Shown here: in pieces, positions 44,451 through 52,948 of the stretch | Numbering within the stretch: the first letter of the stretch is position 1 | Layout: every line of letters starts with the position of its first letter | DNA from: DATFTF01 sp963825175 | GTDB taxonomy: Bacteria > Acidobacteriota > Thermoanaerobaculia > UBA5066 > Gp7-AA6 | Direction: 5' to 3' | Length of the DNA stretch: 64,000 bases | Assembly (NCBI GenBank): GCA_963825175.1 | Contig: CAWGSA010000003.1 | Location: 62,001 to 126,000, forward strand | Notes under the pieces: generated by a model | What the model was told of the DNA's origin: nothing | Database searches by the model: none | What the model saw: only the letters and a program-made list of their open reading frames with translations | Translations under genes and position numbers: made by a program

Positions 44451-46313
44451 ATGTTCTGCCAGGTCTGCGGCCTCCGAAACCCCGACGACGAGGAATTCTG
44501 CGTCCGCTGTCACTCCAAGCTCCTGGTTCTTTCCGGCGTGGGCGTGGTCGACGAATCGACGGGTGAGACGCAGGAAGAGATCCCGTTCGACGAGCACCTC
44601 CTGGAGAGAATCTCGACGCTCGAGGACGTGGTCAAGCGCACGGGCGAGGCGCTGAAGTCCGTCTTCGAAACGCTGGGCAACCTGGAGAAGAACCTCTTCG
44701 TCGCGCACACCGGCGTCCTGGCCCTTCAGGAAGCGCTGGAGCGGCAGGGGGCCGTCCGATCGGAGGAGGTGCTCGACCTCTGGGAAACCAAGATGGACGA
44801 GCGGATGCAGGCGGTCGAGAAGAAGGACCGATTCCTGGAGCGGCGGGACCGGATCATCGCCGGCTACGCGGGGGACAACCGGCCCGAATTTCTGCGCCGC
44901 CTTCGCGAAGCCGAGTTCGCCATCCTGGCGCTCGACGCCAACCGGGGGATCAAGATCCTGGAAGAGCTTTACCGCACCGGCCGCGAGAACGTGGAGCTGG
45001 GGTTCTATCTGGCCGAGACGTTCTTCTCCGGCGGCGACCTGGAGAGGGCCGGCGGCTTCTTCAAGAAGATCCTGGCGGTCGAGCCGAACCATTTCGAATC
45101 CCTGGTGTACTCGGGCATCGCGGCGTCCGAGCGGGGCGAGGTCGAGTCGGCCGAATCGCTGCTGAAGCGCGCGATCGAGAAGAAGTCCGACGCGTTCCTT
45201 CCACACTTCGCCCTGGGCGCGCTCTATGCCAACGGGGCCCGCTGGGACGAGGCGGAGGGGGAGCTCCTCCGGGCGATCGAGGTCGCTCCGGTCTCCTCCG
45301 CGCGCGTGCTTCTGGGCACGGTCCTGCGGGAGAAGGGCGAGATCGGCCGCGCCATCGCCGAGTTCGAGCAGGCCCTCGTCGAGCAGCCGGACTCGGAGGA
45401 TGCCGTCTTTCAGCTGGGCCTGTGCTACATCGAGAAGAACCGCCCGCGCCGGGCGCTGGAGTGCTTCCAGCAGGCCCTGGAAAAGAACCCGCGCAAGCTC
45501 GAATACCAGGAGGCCGTGCGGCTCCTCGAGCGCAGGAAGCGCTACACGCTTCCGGGGGTGCACGGCGCGGGGGCCGAGGCCTTCCGCCACGCCGAGGACG
45601 CCGTCTCCTTCGGCGCGCTGCGACGGGCCCTGGAGCTGTACAAGAAAGCGATGGCCGCGGAGCCGGACAATTCGACGATCCGCATCTCGTACGCCCTGCT
45701 CTCCGCCTCGCTCGGCCAGTGGGGTGATGCGATCGAATCGTGCCGGCACGTTCTGGCCGGGGAGCCGGAAGACGTCGTCGCCGCGGCCGCCTGCTCGACG
45801 CTGGCCGAGGCCCTGCGCGCGGAGGGCAAGACCAAGGAGGCCATCGGGTTCGTTCGCGAGTTCCTCGAGAAACACCCGTCCAAGACGTCCCAGGCCGTCG
45901 GCTACTACGAGCTGGCCACGGCGTTGGCCGAATCGGGGGAGGACCTCGATTCGGCGCTGGACTACGCCGGCCGCGCGCTGTCCGCCGCGCCGGATGAGTT
46001 GAAGCCCTATCCGCTCGCGGCGCTGGGCTGGGTTCATTACAAGCGCCAGGAGTTCGACCGGGCCATCGAGTGCCTCAAGCGCTCGAGTGAGAGGGCGGCC
46101 CAGCCGACGACGTTCCACCACCTCGGCATGGCTTATCTCGCCGCGGGAAGGCCCGACGAGGCCAAGGTCGCCTTCAGCAAGGCCAAGACGGCGACGCGAG
46201 GGGGCAGCCTCGAGGACCGCATGATGCAGCAGGTGCGCTCGAACATCCGGCTGGTCGAGAAGTTCGGTAAGAAAAAGGCCGAAACGACAGCTTCGAGGAG
46301 TCCGAAGTCCTAA
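44451..46313 (+). CDS. zinc-ribbon / coiled-coil / TPR protein
   Basis: 620 aa, cytoplasmic. Residues 1-24 are a zinc ribbon (CQVC and CVRC). A helical region follows (~40-150), then about ten TPR units in two blocks (~160-355 and ~385-600), e.g. ELGFYLAETFFSGGDLERA, FALGALYANGARWDEAEG, YYELATALAESGEDLDSAL. Likely a scaffold; partner unknown. The ATG at 44451 comes one base after a heptamer tract, so initiation is without a Shine-Dalgarno. Confidence 0.85.
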   Translation: MFCQVCGLRNPDDEEFCVRCHSKLLVLSGVGVVDESTGETQEEIPFDEHLLERISTLEDVVKRTGEALKSVFETLGNLEKNLFVAHTGVLALQEALERQGAVRSEEVLDLWETKMDERMQAVEKKDRFLERRDRIIAGYAGDNRPEFLRRLREAEFAILALDANRGIKILEELYRTGRENVELGFYLAETFFSGGDLERAGGFFKKILAVEPNHFESLVYSGIAASERGEVESAESLLKRAIEKKSDAFLPHFALGALYANGARWDEAEGELLRAIEVAPVSSARVLLGTVLREKGEIGRAIAEFEQALVEQPDSEDAVFQLGLCYIEKNRPRRALECFQQALEKNPRKLEYQEAVRLLERRKRYTLPGVHGAGAEAFRHAEDAVSFGALRRALELYKKAMAAEPDNSTIRISYALLSASLGQWGDAIESCRHVLAGEPEDVVAAAACSTLAEALRAEGKTKEAIGFVREFLEKHPSKTSQAVGYYELATALAESGEDLDSALDYAGRALSAAPDELKPYPLAALGWVHYKRQEFDRAIECLKRSSERAAQPTTFHHLGMAYLAAGRPDEAKVAFSKAKTATRGGSLEDRMMQQVRSNIRLVEKFGKKKAETTASRSPKS

Positions 46314-46323
46314 GTCCTGGTTA

Positions 46324-46386
46324 GCCTCACGCCTCACGCCTCACGCCTCACGCCTCACGCCTTACGTCCCACGCCTCACGCCTCAC
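46324..46386. repeat. heptamer tandem repeat, about nine units
   Basis: GCCTCAC x5, GCCTTAC, GTCCCAC, GCCTCAC x2. Single orientation, between the TPR gene and proS (ATG at 46416). Confidence 0.94.
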
Positions 46387-46415
46387 GCCCCGTCTGGTAT
46401 CTTCGTTTCTCCAAA

Positions 46416-48170
46416 ATGCGTTGGTCCAAGTACTTCCTTCAGACGGTCCGGGAGGTTCCCGGAGACGCGGAGGCGGTTTCACACGTTCTGCTGACCCGGG
46501 CCGGAATGATGCGGCGCCTGGCGGCGGGCATGTACTCCTTAACGCCGCTCGGCCTGCGCTCCCACCGCAAGGCGGAAGCGATCGTGCGCGAGGAGATGAA
46601 CCGGGCGGGATTCCTGGAGGTCGAGGTGCCGATCCTTCAGCCGCGCGAGCTGTGGGAGGAGAGCGGCCGTTGGGAGCGCTACGCGACCGAGGAGATCCTG
46701 TTCCACCTGAAGGATCGCAAGACCGGCGAGTACTGCCTCGCGCCGACGGCGGAAGAGGCGGTGACCTCGATGGTCCGGTCCGGCATCACCTCGTACCGCC
46801 AGCTTCCGGTCACTCTCTATCAGATCCGCACGAAGTTCCGCGACGAGATCCGGCCGCGCTTCGGCCTGATGCGGGGGCGGGAGTTCCTGATGTACGACGG
46901 CTACTCCTTCGACGCCGACGCGCAGGGGCTCGACCGTTCCTACCAGGCCCAGGACGCGGCGTATCGGAGGGTCTTCGAGCGCTGCGGCCTTGACTTCACC
47001 GTCGTCCAGGCCGACTCCGGGGCGATCGGCGGGAGCCAATCGGAGGAGTTCATGGTCCTGGCCGATACCGGCGAGGACGCGGTGGTGCGCTGCGCCTCCT
47101 GCGGGTACGGAGCCAACGTCGAGCGGGCCGAGACGGGCAAGCTCTCCGCCCCGTGGGAGGACGAGACCATGACGGGCGTGGAAGAGGTCGAGACGCCCGG
47201 ACGCGGGGGGATCGATTCCGTGGTCGAGTTTCTCCACATCACGGCGTCGCGCATGATCAAGTGCCTGGTCTATGAGACGGAGAAGGGCTTCGTGGTGGCG
47301 CTCCTGCGCGGGGACCTGGACGTCAACGAGGTGGCGTTGAGGCACGCGCTCGGGGTCGACCACCTGGCGCTGGCGTCCGAGGAGAAGGTCGAGCGAGCCA
47401 CGGGCGCCCCGGTCGGATTCGTGGGGCCCCATCACCTGGATCCGGCCAGGGTCCGCGTGGTCGCGGACGAGTCGGTGCGGGGAGCGGTCAACGCCGTCAC
47501 CGGCGCCGGGAAACGCGATTTTCACGTTCGCGGCCTGGCCCTGGACCGCGACGCCAGGGTGGATGAATGGGCGCGTTTCGCCGCGGCCCGCGCCGGCGAT
47601 CCCTGTCCCCGCTGCGGCCGTCCGCTGGATATGGCCCGCGGCATCGAGGTCGGCCACATCTTCAAGCTCGGCACCAAGTACAGCGTGCCTCTCTCCTGCC
47701 AGTTCACCGACGAGAAGGGCGACACGCGCCCGATCGTCATGGGTACCTACGGAATCGGCGTCGGGCGCACGATGGCCGCGGCCGTCGAGCAGCACCACGA
47801 CAAGGACGGCATCGTCTGGCCGCTTTCGCTGGCGCCCTTCGAGATCGAGCTCGTCTCGTTGAACCCCGCCGACGCGGAGGTCCGGGCCGCCGCCGACGCC
47901 GTCTACGACGCGCTCGTCGAGGCCGGTCTGGAAGTCTTCTACGACGATCGGGACGAGCGGCCGGGCGTGAAGTTCAAGGACGCGGATCTCCTGGGATTCC
48001 CCATTCGGGTCAACGTGGGCGGACGCTCTCTCAAGGAGGGCAGGATCGAGGTCGTGCTGCGCCGGGACAAGTCCGTGCGCGCGGTCCCCCGGGCCGCGGC
48101 CGTCGCGGCGGTCCAGGCGCTGCGGGCCGAGATCGCGGGCGCGCCGGCGCTCATCGAGGTGAGCCGGTGA
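46416..48170 (+). CDS. proS: prolyl-tRNA synthetase
   Basis: 584 aa, bacterial type. Class II motif 1 around VEVPILQP, motif 2 TKFRDEIRPRFGLMRGREFLMYD, the INS editing domain (~225-385) and motif 3 GTYGIGVGRTMAA, then an anticodon-binding domain (VYDALVEAGLEVFYDDRDERPGVKFKDADL). The stop overlaps the maeB start in GTGA, so the two are coupled. Confidence 0.97.
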   Translation: MRWSKYFLQTVREVPGDAEAVSHVLLTRAGMMRRLAAGMYSLTPLGLRSHRKAEAIVREEMNRAGFLEVEVPILQPRELWEESGRWERYATEEILFHLKDRKTGEYCLAPTAEEAVTSMVRSGITSYRQLPVTLYQIRTKFRDEIRPRFGLMRGREFLMYDGYSFDADAQGLDRSYQAQDAAYRRVFERCGLDFTVVQADSGAIGGSQSEEFMVLADTGEDAVVRCASCGYGANVERAETGKLSAPWEDETMTGVEEVETPGRGGIDSVVEFLHITASRMIKCLVYETEKGFVVALLRGDLDVNEVALRHALGVDHLALASEEKVERATGAPVGFVGPHHLDPARVRVVADESVRGAVNAVTGAGKRDFHVRGLALDRDARVDEWARFAAARAGDPCPRCGRPLDMARGIEVGHIFKLGTKYSVPLSCQFTDEKGDTRPIVMGTYGIGVGRTMAAAVEQHHDKDGIVWPLSLAPFEIELVSLNPADAEVRAAADAVYDALVEAGLEVFYDDRDERPGVKFKDADLLGFPIRVNVGGRSLKEGRIEVVLRRDKSVRAVPRAAAVAAVQALRAEIAGAPALIEVSR

Positions 48171-50434
48171 GGAAGATCAGTCGGGAAGAAGCGCTCGACT
48201 ACCACTCCCGCGGCCGGCGCGGAAAGATCGAGGTCACGCCGACCAAGCCCACGCGCACGGCCGAGGACCTCTCGCTCGCCTACACCCCGGGGGTCGCCGA
48301 GCCGTGCCTGGCGATCGCCAAGGACCCGGAGAAGGTCTACGACTACACGGCCAAGGGCAACCTCGTCGCCGTCGTCTCCAACGGGACGGCGGTGCTCGGC
48401 CTGGGCAACATCGGCCCTCTCGCGGCCAAGCCGGTCATGGAGGGCAAGGGCGTCCTCTTCAAGCGGTTTGCCGACATCGACGTCTTCGACATCGAGGTGG
48501 ACGCGGAGGATCCCGAGAGCTTCATCGAGACGGTTGCCCGCATCGCTCCGACCTTCGGCGGCATCAACCTGGAGGACGTCAAGGCGCCGGAATGCTTCGT
48601 GATCGAGGAGGCGCTGAAGAAGCGCCTGGCCATCCCCGTCTTTCACGACGACCAGCACGGCACAGCCATCATCTCCGCCGCGGCGCTGTTGAACGCCCTG
48701 GAGGTGGTGGGAAAAAAGATCGAAGACGTCAAGGTCGTCTTCATCGGAGCCGGGGCCGCGGCCATCGCCTGCGCCAGGCTCTACCTCTCCTATGGAGTGC
48801 GAAGAGAGAACACGCGGATGGTCGATCGTTCCGGCGTGGTCTACGAAGGCCGCAACGAAGACACCAATGTGTACAAGGCCCAGTTCGCGGTGAACACGCA
48901 GGAGCGCACGCTGGCCGACGCGCTCCACGGCGCCGACGTCCTGGTCGGGCTCTCCAAGAAGGGAACGGTCACCGGCGACATGTTGAAGGCGATGGCCCGC
49001 GACCCGATCGTCTTCGCGCTGGCAAACCCCGATCCCGAGATCTCGCCGGAAGAGGCGCGGGCCGCGCGCCCCGACGTCATCATGGCCACGGGCCGCAGCG
49101 ACTACCCCAACCAGGTCAACAACGTGCTCGGCTTTCCGTTCATCTTCCGCGGCGCGCTCGACGTCGCGGCCTCCGAGATCAACGAGGCCATGAAGATGGC
49201 GGCGTCCAAGGCCCTGGCCGCCCTGGCCAAGATGGACGTCCCCGACTCGGTCTCCAAGGCCTACGGGGGTCAGACCTTCCGCTTCGGCCGCGAGTACCTG
49301 ATTCCCAAGCCCTTCGACTTCCGGGTGCTGTTGTGGGTCACCCCGGCCGTGGCCGAGGCGGCCATGGCCACCGGAGTCGCGCGCAAGCCGATCACGGACA
49401 TGGCGGCGTATCTGCGGAGGCTCGAGGCCCTGCTGTCACGGTCGCGGGAGCTCATGGGCGCCGTCATCGAGAAGGCGCGGCGCAACCCCAAGCGGATCGT
49501 GTTTCCCGAAGGGGAGCACCCCAAGATCCTGCGTGCCGCCAAGATCCTGGCGGAGGAGGGGATCTGCCGGCCGATCCTTCTGGCCCGCGACCACGAGGTC
49601 GAGCGGTTGGGCAAGGACCTGGAGCTCCCGATGGACAAGATCGAGCTGGTCTACACGGAGAATTCTCCCAGGCTCGCGCAATACGCGAAGAGGCTCGTGG
49701 AGCTGCGTCGGCGGGACGGGGTCACCGCGGAGTCGGCGGCCCGCCTGGTGCGGATCCGCAATGTCTTCGCCCCTCTCATGCTCGACGCGGGAGACGCGGA
49801 CGGCGTCATCTCCGGCCTGACCCAGTCCTATCCCGATACGATTCGGCCGGCCCTACAGATCGTGGGCACGGCTCCGGGCGTCCGGCGCGTTTCGGGCCTC
49901 TACATCCTGATGTTGAAGGACCAGACGTTCTTCTTCGCCGACACCACCGTCAACATCGATCCGACGGCGGAGCAGCTGGCGGAAATCGCGCTCCTGACGG
50001 CGGACGCCGTGAAACGCTTCGACATCGAGCCGCGCCTGGCGATGGTGTCTTTTTCCAACTTCGGGTCAAACACCCACGCCAGCGCCCTGAAGGTCAAGAG
50101 GGCGGTCGAGCTCATCAAGGCCGCCCGGCCGGATCTTCCCGTCGACGGGGAGATGCAGGCCGATTTCGCGGTCGTTCCGGAGATGCTGGAGGCTGAGTAC
50201 CCGTGGGCGACAGTCCAACGCCCCAACATCCTGATCTTCGCCAACCTGGAAGCCGCCAACGCCGCCTACAAGCTCGTCTGGCGTCTGGCCGGCGCCGAAG
50301 CGATCGGCCCGATCCTGCTCGGCATGTCGCGCCCAGTCCATGTCCTCCAGCGCGGGGTGGAGGTCGCCGACATCGTCAACATGGCCGCCATCGCCGTCGT
50401 CGACGCGCAGGAGAAAGAGGCGGCAAGCGGTTAA
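48167..50434 (+). CDS. maeB: malic enzyme with C-terminal phosphotransacetylase-like domain
   Basis: 755 aa. Residues ~1-425: malic enzyme (YTPGVAEPC, HDDQHGTA, FIGAGAAAIACARL, ANPDPEI), which decarboxylates malate to pyruvate and makes NADPH. Residues ~430-755: PTA-like domain (RIVFPEGEHPKILRAA, FSNFGSN, VDGEMQAD), usually regulatory and acetyl-CoA responsive in MaeB. GTG start at 48167 overlaps proS. The TAA stop is created inside the left end of a MITE-like element, so the last codon or two may have been replaced on insertion. Confidence 0.95.
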   Translation: MRKISREEALDYHSRGRRGKIEVTPTKPTRTAEDLSLAYTPGVAEPCLAIAKDPEKVYDYTAKGNLVAVVSNGTAVLGLGNIGPLAAKPVMEGKGVLFKRFADIDVFDIEVDAEDPESFIETVARIAPTFGGINLEDVKAPECFVIEEALKKRLAIPVFHDDQHGTAIISAAALLNALEVVGKKIEDVKVVFIGAGAAAIACARLYLSYGVRRENTRMVDRSGVVYEGRNEDTNVYKAQFAVNTQERTLADALHGADVLVGLSKKGTVTGDMLKAMARDPIVFALANPDPEISPEEARAARPDVIMATGRSDYPNQVNNVLGFPFIFRGALDVAASEINEAMKMAASKALAALAKMDVPDSVSKAYGGQTFRFGREYLIPKPFDFRVLLWVTPAVAEAAMATGVARKPITDMAAYLRRLEALLSRSRELMGAVIEKARRNPKRIVFPEGEHPKILRAAKILAEEGICRPILLARDHEVERLGKDLELPMDKIELVYTENSPRLAQYAKRLVELRRRDGVTAESAARLVRIRNVFAPLMLDAGDADGVISGLTQSYPDTIRPALQIVGTAPGVRRVSGLYILMLKDQTFFFADTTVNIDPTAEQLAEIALLTADAVKRFDIEPRLAMVSFSNFGSNTHASALKVKRAVELIKAARPDLPVDGEMQADFAVVPEMLEAEYPWATVQRPNILIFANLEAANAAYKLVWRLAGAEAIGPILLGMSRPVHVLQRGVEVADIVNMAAIAVVDAQEKEAASG

Positions 50435-50598
50435 CAGCCCGTGGAAAAAGGGTGTGAGGCAACCCCTCGGGGTGGACGGCTTTTTGCGATCACCACGAAA
50501 GAACGTCTCGACTCCTCTCGACTCTCCTGGAGTGCCGGAGACTTCCCATGCGAAAAGCCGGACACGACGCCCGCATCCATTTTTCCACGGGCTGTTAA
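50431..50598. mobile_element. MITE-like element with 19-bp perfect terminal inverted repeats
   Basis: TTAACAGCCCGTGGAAAAA at 50431-50449 and its exact reverse complement at 50580-50598 enclose about 130 bp with no credible gene. Total 168 bp. The arm type (CAGCCCGTGGAAAAA) resembles ends seen in some insertion sequences, so it may be mobilised by a transposase elsewhere. No direct target duplication is obvious. The left arm carries the maeB stop codon. Confidence 0.7.
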
Positions 50599-50859
50599 AG
50601 GGGCGGCGAGGCGGGCCGCCGGGAAAGGGGCGGGCTGGCCCCCGTTCCAGTCCGCGGCCATACGGACAGAGTTCTCGGATGAGACATGAGATGGCCTCAA
50701 ATCGAGGCTATGTGCTTGGTGCCGTGTTCGGGGCGACTGCGCAACCTCCAGCAGCAGCGGGAGTTGCGGCGGGCTGGTCCTGCGGCGCGCACTGGCAATA
50801 GAGCTGCAATCAGGTCGATCGTGCGGGCCAATTGCGGCCTGGACAAGGAGTGCAACATC
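50599..50859. other. intergenic region before the mini-protein genes
   Basis: About 260 bases after the MITE-like element. Open frames occur but show no ribosome binding site, conserved motif or normal composition. I see no clear promoter hexamers. It probably holds the start of transcription for the two mini-protein genes. Confidence 0.4.
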
Positions 50860-51030
50860 ATGGTCGCCAAGAAGGGGAAGAAGTCGGGCAAGAAGGTCGG
50901 AAACCTCTCGGTCAAGTCGATGTCGGGCAACAAGGCGCGGGGAGTCAAGGGCGGTTCCTTTTCCTTCGGCATGAGAGCGGAAAAGTGGATCGAACGCTCG
51001 CCGTCGTTCGGTGCGAAGGTGACGCAGTAA
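50860..51030 (+). CDS. basic mini-protein with GVKGG motif, copy 1
   Basis: 56 aa. AAGGAG stands before the ATG at 50860; upstream in-frame codons look non-coding. N-terminal 27 residues are Lys/Gly-rich (MVAKK, GKK, KKV), followed by MS, KARGVKGGS and a 24-residue tail rich in Ser, Phe and Gly with EKWIE and PSFG. The next gene is a paralogue. The GVKGG end of an even-length leader recalls double-glycine leader peptides of exported or modified peptides, but no C39 peptidase or transporter is in view. A DNA-binding basic peptide is another possibility. No function is assigned. Confidence 0.7.
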   Translation: MVAKKGKKSGKKVGNLSVKSMSGNKARGVKGGSFSFGMRAEKWIERSPSFGAKVTQ

Positions 51031-51073
51031 GGGATCGGCTTCCGGACTCGCACTAGGCTGAAAACAGGTCAAT

Positions 51074-51094
51074 CGGGTGGGCCGAGCCCGCCCG
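51074..51094 (+). promoter_or_regulatory. hairpin between the two mini-protein genes
   Basis: CGGGTGGGC-CGA-GCCCGCCCG, a 9-bp stem with one T-G pair. It lies just before the very strong AAAGGAGAAGG ribosome binding site of copy 2 and 44 bases after the end of copy 1. It may act as processing site, attenuator or terminator. Confidence 0.5.
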
Positions 51095-51110
51095 GAAAGG
51101 AGAAGGCATC

Positions 51111-51305
51111 ATGGTCGCGAAGAAGGCGAAGAGGGCAACCAAGAAGGTGAAGACTCTGCCCACCAAGGCGATGTCGGCCAAGAAGGCGAAGGGAGTCCGG
51201 GGAGGCTCTGCACTGTCGTTGGGCCACGAGAAGTGGATCAGCGGCGCTTCGTTTGGCCAGGCGGGGTGGATCGATCGCTCGTTGAAGACGTTCCAAAAGG
51301 TGTAG
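51111..51305 (+). CDS. basic mini-protein with GVRGG motif, copy 2
   Basis: 64 aa, start fixed by AAAGGAGAAGG. Paralogue of the gene 80 bases upstream: the first 33 residues align without gaps (MVAKK, KKV, L, K, MS, KA, GV, GGS shared), while the tails differ in length (24 versus 32) but both keep EKWI and SFG. Conserved leader-like part and variable tail is the pattern of precursor peptides. The TPR-GT41 glycosyltransferase gene begins 92 bases later on the same strand, making modification by it a fair hypothesis. Family not recognised. Confidence 0.72.
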   Translation: MVAKKAKRATKKVKTLPTKAMSAKKAKGVRGGSALSLGHEKWISGASFGQAGWIDRSLKTFQKV

Positions 51306-51396
51306 TGAGAGGTCTCCGCTCTCCGGGAAGCGGGGACCGGGCGCGAACCGCTCAGGCTGATCGCCTCGACGGCACGGGCCGGAACGAGCGGTCGGC

Positions 51397-52882
51397 GTGA
51401 CGGTTCGCGCCCGACAGATCCAGGCGTGGATCCGCAACGGACGCGCCGCGTTCGAGGCCGACCGGCTGGCGGACGCGCTCGCGGCGCTCACTCCTCTGGT
51501 TCGAGCGAGACCCGAGTCCGCGACGGCGCACTACGACCTCGCGCGTGCCCACTTCTTTTTCGGGGAGGTGGAGCCGGCGACCCGGCACCTCCGAAAAGCC
51601 ATTCGGATCCGGCCCGATTTGGAGCCACTGGCTTTCCTGGCCACCATCGCGGCTTTCGATCCGGCGATGGGCCCTCTGGCGATCCTGCGGTGCCGCAGGG
51701 CCTTCGAGGCGGCGCTGCTCGCGAGATTTGGCGGCGGGCAGATCGGAAGCGGCCACGGCATTTCTGCGCGCAAGATCCTGCGTGTCGGCTACGTGTCGTC
51801 GTTCTTCCACCGGGACAACTGGATGAAGCCGGTGTGGGCGCTGATCGACCACCACAACCGCAAGCGCGTGGAGGTCCACCTGTTCTCCGATGCGCCCAAA
51901 CCAGCCGTCGCGCGGCGGCGCGCCGGAATCGCGGGCGCCCGATTCCACGACATTTCGGGGCGGAGCAACGCGGATGCGGCGAGCCTGATCGCGAAAAACA
52001 AGATCGACATCCTCGTCGACCTGAACGGATACAGCAAAGTCGTGCGCTTTCCGATCTTCCAGGCGAGGCCGGCGCCGCTGGTGGTTGCATGGTTCAACAT
52101 CTTCGGGACGACCGGGATGTCCTGCTTCGACGCGCTCATCGGAGATCCGTGGGTCATCCGCAACGACGACGAGAGCTGGTACGCCGAGCGGCTGGTCGAG
52201 CTGCCCCTGTCCTCTCTCACCTTCCAGGTGACCTACCCCGTTCCGAGAGTCCAACCGCCGCCCTGCCTGCGCAACGGATTCGTGACCTTCGGCAGCCTGG
52301 CCTCCCTGTACAAGCTCAATGACCGGGTCGTCGCCGCATGGGCGCAGATCCTGAGGCGGTGCCCCGGCGCCCGACTGATCCTGGGGAGCGCCTCGCTGGG
52401 ACGACGAGGGCAATCGGAAGCACACGCTGCGGCGATTCACGCGGCTGGGCGTCGGCGCCGAGCGGATCACGCTCTCGGGAGGCGCCCCTCATCACGATTT
52501 TCTGAAGAAATACGATTGGATCGACGTGGCCCTCGATCCCTTTCCCTACAACGGCGGCACGACGACGACCGAGGCCATCTGGCAGGGCGTACCGGTCCTG
52601 ACCTTCACCGGGGACCGCTGGATCTCGCGCACCAGCGCCACCATCCTGTGCAACGCGGGCCTGGAAGGATTCGTTTGCAGCGACGTCGGGACGTATGTCG
52701 AGACCGCCGTCCGCTGGGGCTCCTCGCCGGGCAGCGCGCGGAAGCTCCGCGACCTGCGCGCCGGGATTCGAGCCCGCCTGCGGAAGACCCCGGTTTACGA
52801 CGCCGCGAGGCTCGCCGCCTGCATGGAGGACGTGTACCGAGACCTGTGGCAGACGGCGCTCGAGCGGAAGCGAAACCGGTGA
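51397..52882 (+). CDS. TPR-GT41 (OGT/SPINDLY-type) glycosyltransferase, interrupted by a +1 frameshift
   Basis: Glycosyltransferase family 41, the family of O-GlcNAc transferase. N-terminal ~75 residues hold about two TPRs (ATAHYDLARAHFFFGEVEPA). The catalytic part has LRVGYVSSFFHRDNW, FDALIGDPWVI, NGFVTFGS and, in the second frame, ALDPFPYNGGTTTTEAIWQG with FTGDRWISRT. Frame 1 runs to about 52395 and frame 2 continues through to 52882; removing one G from the GGG at 52398-52400 restores a 495-aa protein. GTG start. In the HxxGYVSxDF-HP region the usual catalytic His position reads Asp, with a His two residues earlier. Confidence 0.82.
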
Positions 52883-52948
52883 CATTTCATCAGGCGCAGG
52901 ACATTCGACGGGCATAGGATTCGCCCCACGGAGACTGGCGCAAGGCGA

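Noticed and set aside
50441..50689. 82-codon open frame within and beyond the MITE-like element
   Set aside because: It begins inside the terminal inverted repeat, has no ribosome binding site and no conserved feature.
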